Of a stretch of 64,000 nt of DNA, positions 1-11,657 are shown piece by piece (position 1 is the first letter of the stretch; each line of letters begins with the position of its first letter). A model generated the notes under the pieces. That model saw only the letters and a program-made list of their open reading frames with translations. It was not told the origin of the DNA and did not search any database. This DNA is from Corylus avellana. Taxonomy: Eukaryota; Streptophyta; Magnoliopsida; Fagales; Betulaceae. The DNA is taken from NCBI RefSeq assembly GCF_901000735.1, contig NC_081541.1:35544060-35608059 (forward strand), given 5' to 3'. A program made the translations under genes and the position numbers.

Positions 1-2054
1 GCTTATAATGCAATTATCGGTCGCCCAGCTTTAAATCAATTAAGAGCTGCAATTTCCACTTATCATCTGAAGATGAAGTTTCCAACAATTGAAGAGGTTG
101 GTGAGGTTAAAGGTGATCAGGTTGTAGCAAGAAGGTGTTATAAAACATCTCTGAAAAGATCTTCAGAGTCAGCATTGTCGATGATCGATAATGTGAGCAG
201 TGAAAAGAAGTTTCAGTTGAAAAAAGAACTAGCCAAGCAGTTGATTAATATACCGATAGCAGGTGGGAAAGTTGTGAAGATCGGGTCCCAGTTGACTTCA
301 GAAGTTAAAGAAATTCTTATTCAGTTTCTTCGAGAAAATTTGGGAGTCTTTGCATGGTCTCATGAAGATATGTCTGGGATTGATCCGAAAGATATTATTC
401 TTCGATTAAATGTGAATCCAGAGATGAAAACTAGTGAAATAGAAGTGAAGAAAATTTGCTCCTGAAAGAAACATGGCTATTGCCGAGGAAGTAGATAAAC
501 TGCTCAAAGCTCGGTTTATTGAAGAAGTATATTATTCCAATTGGTTGGCTAATGAAGTTGGCCACATTTGTGGTGAGTTTGAAACCAAGGGAAGTAAAAT
601 GAAGTTGTATTTGTCTAAAGTACAGTGTATGCAAAATTTTTTCCAAAAGTTCTGTATTGTTAAAATCCCAAGAGAGGAAAATGAAAAAGCAGAATTATTA
701 GCTCAGATGGGTTCAGCAACTGACGATGAACAGGAAGACACTGATCAACCAATTCAAGTTTTACAACAACCTGCTATAACCGAGGAGGTCATGGTTTTAA
801 CAATTGAAGTCATGCCTGCTTGGGCTGAAGAAATAGTTGAATATTTAGAAAAAGGTGTTCTACCCGAGGATAAAAAGAAAGTAGTGCAATTAAAGAAAAA
901 AGCTGCTCGGTTCACTCTACTCAATGGAGTTCTTTTTAAACGAGGTTTTATACTACCTCTTCTTAAGTGTGTTTCTAAAGAAGAAGGTAATTATATTCTT
1001 CGGGAAATCCATGAAAGGATTTGTGGTAGTCATTCTGGAGCAAGAATGTTAGCACACAAAGCTGTTAGAGCAGGATTTTTCTGGTCAAATATGAATCAAG
1101 ACTCTGTGCAGATAGTCAAACTTCTGACAATTGCCAATGGTTTGCTAATATCATTAAACAACCTCCTGGGGAGCTTAGTTCAATCTCTTCACCTTGGCCA
1201 TGCTCATAGTGGGGGGTGGATATAGTAGGACTGTTACTTCGAGGGAAGAGGGGTGTTCGATTTGCTATAGTTGCTGTAGATTATTTCACCAAATGGGCGG
1301 AGGTAAAAGCTTAAGTAAATATTACAACAAAGAGGATTGAAAAATTTCTTTGAAAAAATATTATCTGCCGGTATGGAATTCCACATGCAATTGTCACAAA
1401 TAATGGCAAGCAATTCGACAGTGATTTATTCCTGGAATGGTGTGCTAGACTTCATGTTAGAAATTATTTCTCATCTCCAGGGCATCCTCAAGCAAATGGG
1501 CAGGTGGAACCAACAAATAAGACTATATTCAAAATTCTGAAGAAAAAGCTCGGTGAATGCAAAGGAAACTGGGCAGAGGATCTTTCAGAAGTTTTATGGG
1601 CATATCACACTACCAGAAGAACCCCAACTAAGGAAAATCCTTATGCTTTACCTTTTGGAACTGAGGCAGTAATTGCAGCTGAATCGGATCAGGGAGTTTT
1701 CGTGTAGAAACTTTCAACTCCGAGTTTAACAATGAAGGTCTGAAGTTACATCTCGATCTGTTGCAAGAAAAGCAAGATCAAGCTCAGATAACTATGGCAG
1801 CATATTAGCAGAGGATAGCTCGGTATTTTAATCAGGGAGTTAAACATCACAATTTTAAAGTTGGAGATTTAGTCTTGAAAAAAGTCACTATAGCCACTAA
1901 AGATTCAGCTGATGGAAAATTAGCACCAAACTGGGAAGGACCGTACAAGGTAATCGAATGTTCAAGAGCAGGAGCATATCATCTCGCAGATTCCGAAGGA
2001 AAACTACTCCAACAACCATGTAATGCTGAACATCTTCAAAAGTATTTTGTATAA
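1..2054 (+). pseudogene. Degenerate Ty3/gypsy pol (protease end, RT start, RNase H end, integrase)
   Basis: Bases 1-90 encode the protease/RT linker ([17 protein letters not shown]). Bases 340-420 give the RT entry region ([13 protein letters not shown]). A frameshift follows near 450. At about 555-570 the reading jumps from the first RT block (DKLLKARFIEEVYYSNWLAN) to the end of RNase H (IPREENEKAELLAQMGSA), so nearly all RT and RNase H catalytic sequence has been lost. The integrase follows: an HHCC zinc finger near 990-1130, a core start (VDIVGLLLRGKRG) near 1215, the GHPQANGQVEPTNK block near 1483-1520 and a C-terminal strand region (LAPNWEGPYKVIECS) ending with TAA near 2054. Several frameshifts and stops separate these blocks. 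No functional product is expected. Confidence 0.9.
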
Positions 2055-2150
2055 GCATTATAATTTTAGAGATTCATTTTTTCTTATCTACCTATTGTAA
2101 AATAAGTGTTTTATGAATAAAGAATCTTTTGAGGTTATAATCATACAAAA
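2055..2150 (+). other. Untranslated spacer after pol
   Basis: AT-rich sequence directly after the integrase stop. It contains an AATAAAG-like motif near 2117 but no coding similarity that I recognise. Confidence 0.4.
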
Positions 2151-2154
2151 AATC

Positions 2155-2755
2155 TAAATGTGCATAGTAAATCAGGTGCTCTACTCCACACTAGGAAAAT
2201 ATAGCTGAACTAAGTGCTTTTTCAAGCATCCAATTTGGAAATATAGCTGTCAAAAGTGCTTTCCAAACCCTTCGATGAAATATAGCCAAAGTTTTTCCCA
2301 AGCTTAGTTCAGTGAAATACAACCGAGGCGCTTTCCCGAGGACGAGTTCGGAAATATAGCTGAATTAAGCGCTTTCCAAACTTAACCTTTAAACGAAGGT
2401 TAACCTTAGTGAAATATAGCAAAGGCGCTTTCCTAAGCATAACTCCGAGAAATATAGCCAACGCGCTTTCCTAAGGCAAAAGTCCTCAGAGAAATATATC
2501 TGATCAAAGCTCTTTCCTGAGGCACCACTTAGCAAAATATAGCTATGGCACTTTACCAAGTTTCACTTGGAGAAATATAGTCAAAGTGTTTTCCTATGGC
2601 AAAGACCTCGGTGAAAAATAGATAAACTAAGCGCTTTCCCAAGGCAAATGGTCAACTACTATAGCTGAACCAAGTACTTTCTGAACCAAACATTCTCAAT
2701 GAAACATAGTCAAACAAAGTTTTTTCCCGAGACCAAGTATCATGCAAAACAATCA
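2155..2755 (+). repeat. Diverged tandem array built on 'aaatatagc ... gctttcc'
   Basis: About ten or more imperfect units of roughly 45-65 bases. Each has a GAAATATAGC-like core followed 10-20 bases later by GCGCTTTCC or GTGCTTTCC. Spacing varies, so this is an old, decayed minisatellite inside the untranslated region between pol and the antisense ORFs. Such arrays are known from the 3' internal regions of Tat/Ogre-type elements. No coding role is visible. Confidence 0.7.
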
Positions 2756-2985
2756 CAATGATTAAACTCCCACCATGTAATTTGTAAAGATTCCCATTGT
2801 TTATTAATTGAGCTCATAACCTATGGGAATCTGGGGGTAAACATGTATGAAGCAATTTACAAAGCACTTCATTCACAAAGCACAAATCACAAAGTAAGAA
2901 GAGCAAAAAGCAAAAACTTTCTATTCATTTTCAAAAATGGAAGAAACAAGAATTCATTTCATTGCAAAGGATTACATTTGGGGAT

Positions 2986-5900
2986 TCAATCAGCTCCATC
3001 TGATACATGGTCCCATTCTTCATCTGATACATTTATTAATTTTTTCGAGTTATCATCAAATGAAGATTCTTCGGGATGCTCTTTAGTAGCAGAAGGTTTC
3101 CCAATTTCATATCTGGCAAATGGTTTGAAACCGAAGTATGTAATACCGTTGCAGTCTAGCATTTGCTCCGGTCCAACTATAGCAATCTTCGTGATAGCTA
3201 CTTCGGTAGGGGGAATATCTTCGGGTTTAATAGTATTAAGGTCAACACCTTCAGGGGAGGTTCTTAGACCAGCTTCGAAAAGTTTCAAAACCCGAGATGA
3301 AACCTATGCCCCAACCATAATCTCGACCCCAAGAAGCAATTGAAAGCTGCTTATAGAAATGTTGAGCTTTATCCTTGTATCTGATCACTTGGTCTTTAGC
3401 ATGGGAAAATTTTCTTTTAAGACTCAAAGTCTTCTTTTCAGCAGCTTTAAGCTTCTTGTCTGTTGATTTTTGTTTCTTCCCAGTAGCTAGAAGTTGTTCT
3501 TTAGCTATTTTCAGCTTTCCCTTAGCTATCTCAGCTCTAGTACATTGAACAGAAGATTATTTTTGTGCTTCTTCAAGTTCTTCAGAAACTGAATTGATAC
3601 GAGACTCGGTAGCTTGGCATTGAAGTTCGGCATCAACAAGCTTATCTTTAAACTGATTAGCTTCATCTTTAAGAGTCGAGTAGTCGGTTAACAACCTCTC
3701 ATTTTTGGCCTTCTCAGCAGCTAACACAGTTTCCAATTATCGGATTCAAGAATTTGCTTGACCAGATTGAGCTTCCAATTTAGTTATCTATTCTCCAGAA
3801 AGGAGAAGCTCACTCTCTTGCTGAGATGATACTCCTTCCAGTTGTTTAATCTCAGCCTCAGCATCTTCAAGTCTCTTATTTGAATTCTCGGCTTCCAAAG
3901 CCGAACTTTCAACAGACCTTCTAAAATGGAGGTAGTAATTCATGTTGTGCATTGATCCCTACAAGGAAAAGAAGTTTATCAAAATGAGAATATTATTATC
4001 AAAATTCAAAGTGATAAAAGAAATATTTACCTCAAGTTGATGACCCAACATGTGTTCCATTACTTCCTTCAGGAATTGAGCACTGATATTTGTTGCATAA
4101 TTGGCCTGGATTAAATTAGCTAAGGCAATGAAGGGGTTGCCAAACCAACTATCACCCAGTCGAGAAAGAAGTTCTCCGAATGTCCAAGTGATTGGTTTAA
4201 GTGTACGGTTTACGGAGGAACCAGCTGCTTGTGAAGTTCTGGCAGGATTCTGTGCATCATCACCAACTGGATTATTTCTCGGCAGCTGAGTTAATTCTTC
4301 AGGTTTAACAAATTCCCCACCAGTTGGAAAGTTAAAGCTAACCTCTTCAAATTCATTAGCTGCAACTTCATGTTCAGCAGCTACAAGTTCCACAACCGTT
4401 GATCTAGCTGCTACAGGTTCGGCAGCCAATTGTTCGGTAACTGCAGCTTCAGCAACTTCACATTCAGCAGTCACATTCTCAGCAACTGTATGCTCAGCAA
4501 CTACAGATTCTATAATTACTAGCACATTATCAGCAAGCTCGGTAATCGAAGGTTCAGCCATGACAGGGGCTTTGTCCATAAGTCCAGTAGTCACAAATTT
4601 AGAAACTGCAGCCTCAGTGCTAGTAACCTAAAGGTTTACAGATGAACTTTCTGCTTCAGTTTGCCCTGGAAGGATCATTGCAAGTGGCTTTATTATTGTC
4701 ATCTTTGAAGCAAGATCTCTGAGGATATAGCCTACATCTACAGGGCTTCCTTCTTCATACTCAGAAACACTCAAGGGCACAACTTCAGTAGGAGTCGAGG
4801 AAAGAGGCACATCAGAGAGTGGTTCAACCTCAAATATTGCAGGAAAAGGAAGCTTGGTTCTTGTTGGTTTAATGGAAGATGACCGGGAAGGTCGGTTTGC
4901 AAGAAGGACATCTCGAACTGATGTATCTTTTGTGCCAAGAAACTTCTTGATGCCACCGAGAACACTACAGTACGCTCTGACATGAGGAGCAAGTGCTCCT
5001 ACTTCAGGGGTAGTTCTCTTTCCACTTGCTCCTGAATCAGAAGTAGTTATGATTCCTTGTTCTTCAGGGAGGACATCAGATACTGCTCCCACTGCTTCTG
5101 GTCCCGAGCGTATTTCAAGCCCTTCTGACTCCAAATCAATAACAGGCTTCACTATTTTTGAGCCACCCTCGATTTCCTTTATCTTCTTCTTCTTCTTCTT
5201 CTTCAGGGGAGGAGGAGGAGGAGAAATATCAGAATCTTCAGGCTCGTCAGCAATCACCAGAGATACTCTTGCAGCAATTGGAGGTCTTGCCAAAGGTTTC
5301 TTCGGGAAAGCATCTCCAACTTTCCTTTTGCCTTTTCCTTTAGAAGGCACTTCAGCTCTGCTAGCTCCTTTCTTCGGAGGCTCGGCAGACTCGGCAATTG
5401 ATCTTTCTGAAGCCTCAGCAGAGGACTTCTTCGGTGGAGCAACTTTTGTTGGTCTCTTCGCTATGAAAGCCCTCAAGTATAGCCTCTTATTCTTCTCTGT
5501 CATGATAGCATCATAATCCACCTCCAGTGGATGTAGTTCGGCATAAGCCAGAACTTGCCTCACTCGGTTCATCTCTTCTGTGGTTAAAGAACGTTCTTGC
5601 TGACCTGAAAATAATAAATTATGTTAAGATTAGCTTTGCTGCAAAAAGAGAAAAATAAAAGAAGACAATGTTCGGTTTATACCTCAATTTGAAGGGGCAA
5701 TGGTTTCCCGAGGGATACTTGGGTCTCTGATTACTTTTAAAGGTGCAAATTCCCATTCACCTTGGACAAAGAAAAATTCATCTTTCCATCCATTGTTTCT
5801 GGTATAAAAGCTCCTGAAGGAGAGGAGCTTTAATCTTTTCCGAGTTTGGAAGGTAAACAAATGGCCGGTTCTAGGACCCTTTGATAGTCTGTACACCTTC

Positions 5901-6483
5901 AGAAATTCCATGACAGTAAGGGGATGTTCTGTCCCAAGAACCTTCGGCCAAACAATCATGCAAGCAAAGAAGGTTCTCCAACCATTTGGTATAGTTGATG
6001 AGGAGCTATTCGAATGTAGCTCAATAGTTCACGAACTATCCTCGGGAAGGATAATCTAAAACCTATCCGAAACATATCCATATATAAGCAAACTTCATTT
6101 TTGTCAACATCAACCATAGCTCCAGTTCCTTCGTTATCAAAGCGCAGTTGTACCGAATTAGGGATGCAACAGATTTAACAAACTTCAGGTTCAGCCTGAT
6201 CTATTAAAGTTGTTTCCCATGTAGCTGGGTATGAATTACCCAATACACTGGGACCAGCACCACCTCTACGACTCATCAGGTACCGAAATTCGGGGACTAG
6301 TTGATGAGGAATAAAAGGATAACCTTGTTGAATTAGAAGGTGGGTAACACTTAAACGAAGATGACCAACAAATGGTTCAACCAGAGGAAGAAGAAAATCT
6401 AAATAATGGAGTATTAGGCTATTTGGATGGACAAAAGGCTCGGCAGAAGGGACAAACTCAACCGCAGTTCTAAAATATACCAC
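2986..6483 (-). pseudogene. Antisense coding region of the Tat-like element (aORF), broken
   Basis: On the minus strand, successive open blocks lie at 6483-6175, 5959-5684, 5572-4628, 4594-3959 and 3288-2986. The 5959-5684 block (RNNGWKDEFFFVQGEWEF) resembles the plant 'putative gypsy type transposon' domain. The 5572-4628 block is Lys/Pro/Ser-rich, with polyproline next to polylysine (near 5160-5210). The 4594-3959 block has Ala/Glu/Val repeats (AAEPVAA-like). The 3950-3300 stretch looks like a coiled coil but contains stops. Order and position match the antisense ORFs that Tat/Retand elements carry between integrase and 3' LTR; their function is unknown in the family. Frameshifts and stops make an intact product unlikely, although introns could join some blocks. 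Confidence 0.65.
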
Positions 6484-6951
6484 TCTTAAGAAATAGTATT
6501 AAGTAGAGCAATCCGAATGAAGGAGTGCCAGTTATGAAAAACCTAGCACAAGCTTGAAGAAAGACGACAATGGCTTCTGTTGGAATGAAAATAGGGGGTG
6601 AATGAAGGTGAAAACGGTTTAAAAAGGCTTCTGAAAGGTGAAACACAAGCTGTGCATTTAAAACCCTAGTAGTTAGGGTTCCTCGAGAAGGCGCGCCATT
6701 TAATTCTTACCCCTTGTGCATATGATGACACATGGTTACTTGATTTTTTAATTGCAATAGGCTTGACACGTGGTTAAAAGAGGGAAGATAAATCGTTTGT
6801 CGCTCCAAATATTCCCTCTTGAAATTCAAAAGTTCTAAAATTTAATTTTTGAGGGCCAACTCACCTTGTTTTACCGAAGACAAGGCCGAACTAATGAAAG
6901 CTGACCCATTCTTAGAAATATGAAATTTCCATAGTCTGTCAAACTAGGAAA
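6484..6951 (+). other. Internal 3' untranslated region of the gypsy element
   Basis: AT-rich sequence between the start of the antisense ORFs and the polypurine tract. On the minus strand it would be the promoter/leader of the antisense ORF. No further gene is visible. Confidence 0.4.
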
Positions 6952-6963
6952 TTGGGGGGTAAC
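6952..6963 (+). promoter_or_regulatory. Polypurine tract of the gypsy element
   Basis: A TTGGGGGGTAAC run lies immediately before the TGTTGG start of the LTR, the position where plus-strand priming occurs in LTR retrotransposons. Confidence 0.7.
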
Positions 6964-7403
6964 TGTTGGATCATGGATCAGCCATACTAAGCCCAACAAA
7001 ACAATCATTCGGCCCATAATACAAGCTCGGTTATTTACACCTGCTTACCGAACTTAAGTTTGGTAATTTTATACCCACCTAAGTCCGGTATGCAACACTC
7101 AATTCAAAGACTCGGTAAACCGAGTCTAGCATGTACTCCCAAAGGTTCTCCTCGGGAGGCTTTATTTGCTTACGTGGCATTCTCCTATTATTCATCAATA
7201 CAATATATGACATGTGGATCCTCGGTAGGACCACTATGCCAGATAAGCAGCTACTATCTGATGCCTATAAAAGAAGGTCTCATCTCAGTTTTTTGGTGAC
7301 TTATTTTTCCTTAATTGGATATTCTCAACTCTCTTCATTTCATTTATAATCCTCAAAGTTTATATTTTCTCTTATACACAGTAACTGATTTAGGCGTCGG
7401 AGC

Positions 7404-9143
7404 TAGGGGTAGCAAAATGGGTACCTGACACGACCCGATTACAACCCGCGGATACCCGTTACACGATTAGCCTATACCCAGACACGACCCGTTTAGCTAA
7501 ACAGGTAATCGGGTCTGACACGATTATGACATGAAAATAGCCGGGTAACCCGACACGACCCGTTTTACCTGTTTAAAATAATCGGGTCTAATCGGGTAGA
7601 CACGACCCGTTTTACTTGTTTAAAATAATCGGGTCTAATCGGGTAGACCCGACCCGATTACCATAAACAATAATTTAAAAATAAAAATAAAAATTATAAT
7701 AATAATATTATAATACTAATACATCAATACAGTCAATGCAAAAAATTGAGTTTCAAGATATTAAAGGCTTTTAATAAAGGAAAAAAAAAGAAAAAAAAAA
7801 AAAAAAGAGAAAGAAGGAAAATGGCTGTAATTGTACTCCAAAAAAAATTACTAAACTCATAATTTCACTTAAACTTAAAATAAGCAAGCATATTGACTAA
7901 GGTTATTTATTAAAATAATTTTTAGTATAAAGAAATTTAATTTTGCTCAAATTACATTTCACTAAAAAAGAATTATGTATATTTCAGCACAAAATATAAT
8001 ATCTATAATCTGTTGAAATTAAATGTCTCATAACGTAGATGAATTTTACAAATCATTTGAAGAAAAAAAAAATTAAGGGCAAAAAGCAAGAAGAATTTTT
8101 TAAATTAAAATCATTTAATTAAATATTTAAATATAAAAAAGGCCCTACCTAAATTTGTTGTCTTAGGCCTCAAAATTCTATATCTCATTTTCTCTTGTCA
8201 AAAGTAATATCTAAACCAATAGAAATTCATTTTTTTTTTTTTTAAATACGAATACTAGATAACATTCGTTCTGGAGATATGCTAGAGGCAAGATGCCACA
8301 TTATCTTGTTTTTGCTTTGTCCTTTTCCCTAAAAAAAAAAAAAAATGGTGTGGCATCTTGCCATGTGGACTTTTATGGACAAAATATAGAGTTTTTATTA
8401 GATTTTAGAATTTCTCTTTGTTCTGCTTTTGCTACATGTTTTCCTTGTGTTTCTTTTGTGTCCTCCAAAATTGATAGGACTTTAAAATCGTAATTGAATT
8501 TGTGATAGATCGCAATTAAATTTTGATCCAATTGTTATTTTTGGATAAACCAAAAAAAAAAAAAAAGCATTTAACATTGATAGAACCGAATTATACAAAC
8601 CACCAAAAGCCAAAAGGTCTCATTCAATCATTCTCAAATAAGGAACTTTCTCTCTCTTCTCTCTCTCTCTCCCCATTGCTCTCTCTGTTTCTTTCTTTTT
8701 TTACAGGTTTTGAAGAAGATTCAATCTGGGTGTTTCCAGATCCTGCAAGAGCCCAAACTACCAAAAGGGTCTCATTCTCAAAGAAGGAGCTTTCTCTCTC
8801 TTCTCTCTCTTCTCTCTCTCTCCCCATTGCTCTCTCTGTTTCTTCATTTTTTTACAGGTTTTGAAGAAGTTTCCAGATCCAACAATGACGAGTGAAAGAG
8901 GCAGACGACTTATTCTAAAAAAAAAAAAGGTCTGGCGGGTCAACCCGCTAGACCCGCACAGTAACCGTGTCTGGCGGGTCAACCCGTCAGACCCACCGGG
9001 TCGACCCGCCAGACACGAAATTACCGGGTCTTAATCGGGTAGACCTGATTACGACCCGAACCTGATAAGCTCAAACTCAATACCTATTTTTTCGTGTCGT
9101 GTTCGTGTCGGGTTCGCAGGTCGTGTCAAAATTGCCAGCTCTA
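7404..9143. mobile_element. Non-autonomous hAT-superfamily element, 1740 bp
   Basis: The ends are imperfect terminal inverted repeats: TAGGGGTAGCAAAATGGG at the left, and at the right the complement reads TAGAGCTGGCAATTTTGAC. The element is flanked by a perfect 8-bp duplication GTCGGAGC at 7396-7403 and 9144-9151, the hAT hallmark. Subterminal regions on both sides are packed with CGGGT/ACCCG and ACACGACCCG motifs, typical transposase-binding repeats of this family. The interior is AT-rich with a tandem duplication at 8610-8880 and no transposase coding region, so it would need a helper element. Confidence 0.92.
8610..8880 (+). repeat. Tandem duplication (two units of about 135 bp) inside the hAT element
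   Basis: Two adjacent copies each contain an AAAAGGTCTCATTC-type start, a CT-rich tract, TCCCCATTGCTCTCTCTG and a TTTTTTACAGGTTTTGAAGAAG end. Apparent open frames on both strands here are low-complexity products of the CT tract and not genes. Confidence 0.75.
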
Positions 9144-9170
9144 GTCGGAGCTACTCCCCGCCGGCCAACA

Positions 9171-10015
9171 CCTGCGCTTTGATCATTTTCTTATTATTTT
9201 GTAGTAAGGTGATTCTTCGGACATCACAACATTCACAGGGTTCATGCTACGTCATCATTCAAAAAATTGTGTTTAAACAGGTTATATATAATTTTAATAT
9301 AGGATATGATACAAAGGGGGCAATTGAGAGAGGGCAGGTTAGGTACAGTGATACCCATGTTCTTGGTGGGGTGTGATATACATATATTAGTAATCCCACT
9401 GTTCCCACAGGCACAAAGACAAAAGCAAATCAATATATGTATATATATATGAACACAAACTTATATACGATCGATATTGGAAACCACCTTTCTCTCTCAC
9501 TCTCTCTCTCTCTCTCTACTCGTTTGGCATAAGCTTATGTCGGTAGGTGATGCCGTTCTAGTTGTGTTGGGCTATTAACAACCTCTCTTTATTCTTTTTT
9601 TGGACTTTTTGTTAATTGTATTTCTAATATTAGTTTAGTTCTTTCTTCCTTTCAAAGTTAGAATGCTTTGAAAGTTTCTCGATGTGCCAACTTTCGTGCA
9701 CATGCTCTAGATAAATGGGTAGCTTGGTCGCTTCCAATCTTGTTTTTTGAAGCATTCTCACAAAATTTCCTATTCTCTTATATATATATAACAAAAAGTA
9801 ATTAGTATGAAATCAATAATCATGATGGGGTCACTGATGACCCTAGCCAATTGTTTATGCTTCTTTTGATTTGGGCCCCGGCCAAGGGTAGCATCGAACC
9901 CATAATTTGGTCACCCAAGGTGAGTTCTCGATGTGCCAACTTTCGTGCACATGCTCTAGATAAATGGGTCGCTTTCAATCTTGTTTTTGGAAGTATTCTC
10001 ACACAGTCTCCTATT
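9171..10015 (+). repeat. Dispersed repeat family R, copy 1 (partial)
   Basis: The part from about 9275 (AATATAGGATATGATACAAA) matches 16195-17085 and 19480-20135, including a CCCACTGTTCCCACAGGCA segment and a (TA)n tract. Inside, about 250 bases carrying GTGCCAACTTTCGTGCACAT are duplicated (near 9685 and 9937). No conserved reading frame runs through the copies, so this is a non-coding repeat of unknown class. Confidence 0.75.
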
Positions 10016-10200
10016 CTCTTTTTAAAAAAATTTGCAACACACCCTCCTAATGTTTCAAAAATTTGCAATTCAACCTCTCCGTCACTCATTTTTGTCTAAG
10101 AAAACGGAAAATCTATCATGTGCGTCTCACATGCATTTTTTAGTCCCATTCTCCCCAAATTGCCCCTAAAAAATTTTAAAAATAATAAAAAATTAAAAAA
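10016..10200 (+). other. AT-rich host sequence or remnant of an older repeat
   Basis: Contains text of the 'cacaccctcctaatgtttc' kind also seen in the MITE at 48896-49329, so it may be one arm of an element interrupted by the MITE at 10201. Confidence 0.35.
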
Positions 10201-10588
10201 GGGGAAACTTCACTTTAGCATCCTAAACTTCCACGCAATTTGACAAGCCCCCCCTAAACTTTCAAATCTCTCAATTTGGACCCCAGAACTATCAATTGCT
10301 CTCATTGTGGACTCCTTCGTCACTTTTAGCCATTAAAAAGACCAAAAAAAGACTAAAATATCCTTGAATTTCATTTTTTTTTAAATAAAAAAAATGTTTT
10401 GGAATTAAGGGTAAAGTTAAAATTTTATACAAAAGTCAAGGGTATAAACGTTATGTAACGTTTAAAATCTGACAGATGGTCCACATTGAGAGCAATTGAA
10501 AGTTCAGGGGTCCAAAGTGAGATATTTGAAAGTTTGAGGGGTTTGTCAAATCACGTGCAAGTTTAAGGGGCTACGCTGAAGTTTATCC
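10201..10588. mobile_element. Foldback MITE with about 130-bp terminal inverted repeats
   Basis: The left end (GGGGAAACTTCACTTTAGC) and the complement of the right end (GGATAAACTTCAGCGTAGCC) continue as matching arms for about 130 bases, sharing blocks such as CAATTTGGACCCC and TCAATTGCTCTCA. The same TAAAAATAATAAAAA text occurs on both sides. No coding capacity. Class inferred as a Mutator-type MITE from the long inverted repeats. Confidence 0.75.
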
Positions 10589-10699
10589 TAAAAATAATAA
10601 AAATAGAGGACAATTGGGGGTGGCGGGCCATTAAGGGGTGGCTGGCAACTCCCTTTGCTACGGCCACCCCCAGTTGTTCCTATATATATATATATATAT

Positions 10700-11165
10700 T
10701 TGAAAACTTTACATTAGACCCCCAAACTACCACACGATTTGACAATTCCCTTAAACTTTAAAACCTCTCAATTTGGACCCTTAAACTTTCAATTGCAATT
10801 AATTTGAACTCATCCGTCAATTTTTGCCATTAAAACCCTACAATGACAAAATTTCCCTTAAAAAAAAAAAAAAAAAAAATTAAAAGGTCAAAGGTGGCCC
10901 AACCGTGGGTCACCTTGTGATTTGTTTTTTTTATTTTATCATATATATATTTTTTAAAAAAATTTAATTTGAAATTAAGGGTAAATTTGAAATTTTATAA
11001 AAAATTCAGGGGTATAAACGTCATTGTATCACTTTTAATGGTTAAAATTTGACGGATGGGTTCAAATTTATTGCAATTAAAAGTTCAGGAGTCCAAATTT
11101 GACGGAGGGGTTCAAATTAATTGTAGTTGAAAGTTCAAGAGTTCAAATTTGACGGAGGGGTATAT
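10700..11165. mobile_element. Related foldback MITE, rearranged copy
   Basis: Left arm near 10700 (ACCCCCAAACTACCACACG) is related to the MITE at 10201. The right arm carries TTGACGGAGGGGTTCAAATT twice (near 11100 and 11150), so the right end has been partly duplicated. No coding content. Confidence 0.6.
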
Positions 11166-11654
11166 ATGTATGAGTTTGGTACTGAAAAGAAATATATATT
11201 ATAGTATGCTGCCATTTTTTCAACGATCAAAATTTATTTTTAATTTTTTTAATGAAAAAAAAATGACATGTTCTAACTTTATCTATTTTTAAATTACAGC
11301 ACATGCCATGTGCTCTAATTTTTTTAAAGCACGTAAGTCAAATCTCATTTCGGAAGTAATATGTGAATTCATTGCTTTATTCGATCACTGCATTTCCTTC
11401 ACTGCAATGTTGGAGACTAAGCTCATATATTTGTGCTAAGTATTTTTGTTTAATCTAATCATAAGGTTATTTAAAAGTGATAAATGCCCACACCGTATAC
11501 TATTTCCAATTAATTGGCCTCGCCTGAACTAACCGGTGCTCATAGGAGGTCTCTCACAATCTCCTGTTTGAATTGGTAGGGACGAAGAAATTATCGAGAT
11601 CTGATCCAACGTACGGTCACTCATCCATTCCATTGGGCTCCTATTAATTGCAAG
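11166..11654 (+). other. Intergenic sequence without recognisable features
   Basis: AT-rich with stops in all frames. I see no gene or repeat beyond short A/T runs. Confidence 0.5.
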
Positions 11655-11657
11655 TAT

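Larger units (their letters stand above)
1..9170 (+). mobile_element. Ty3/gypsy LTR retrotransposon, Tat-like lineage, 5' end outside the window
   Basis: Seen from left to right: the end of a retropepsin region, a broken reverse transcriptase/RNase H/integrase, a decayed repeat array, a long antisense coding region, a purine-rich tract and a 3' LTR that begins TGTTGG and ends CCAACA. The antisense coding block between integrase and 3' LTR, and an integrase C-terminus without a chromodomain, are features known from Tat/Retand-type elements; the lineage call is inference. The 5' LTR and gag lie left of base 1. The element is dead because pol has frameshifts and a large internal deletion. An hAT element at 7404-9143 sits inside the LTR, so the retrotransposon is the older of the two. 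Confidence 0.85.
6964..9170 (+). repeat. 3' LTR of the gypsy element, split by an hAT insertion
   Basis: The LTR starts TGTTGGATCATGG and ends CCGGCCAACA, giving TGTTGG/CCAACA termini. Its own sequence is 6964-7403 plus 9152-9170, about 459 bases. A TATAAAA box lies at 7266-7272. The remaining 1748 bases are the hAT element and one copy of its target duplication. The expected 5-bp host duplication would be CCTGC at 9171-9175; this cannot be tested without the 5' LTR. Confidence 0.75.

Noticed and set aside
5049..5516. 155-codon plus-strand ORF with a Phe/Gly-rich tract
   Set aside because: Shadow of the Lys/Pro-rich antisense ORF of the gypsy element.
8523..8982. Several overlapping open frames on both strands
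   Set aside because: They follow CT/GA-rich tandem repeats inside the hAT element, are low-complexity and lack any family motif.
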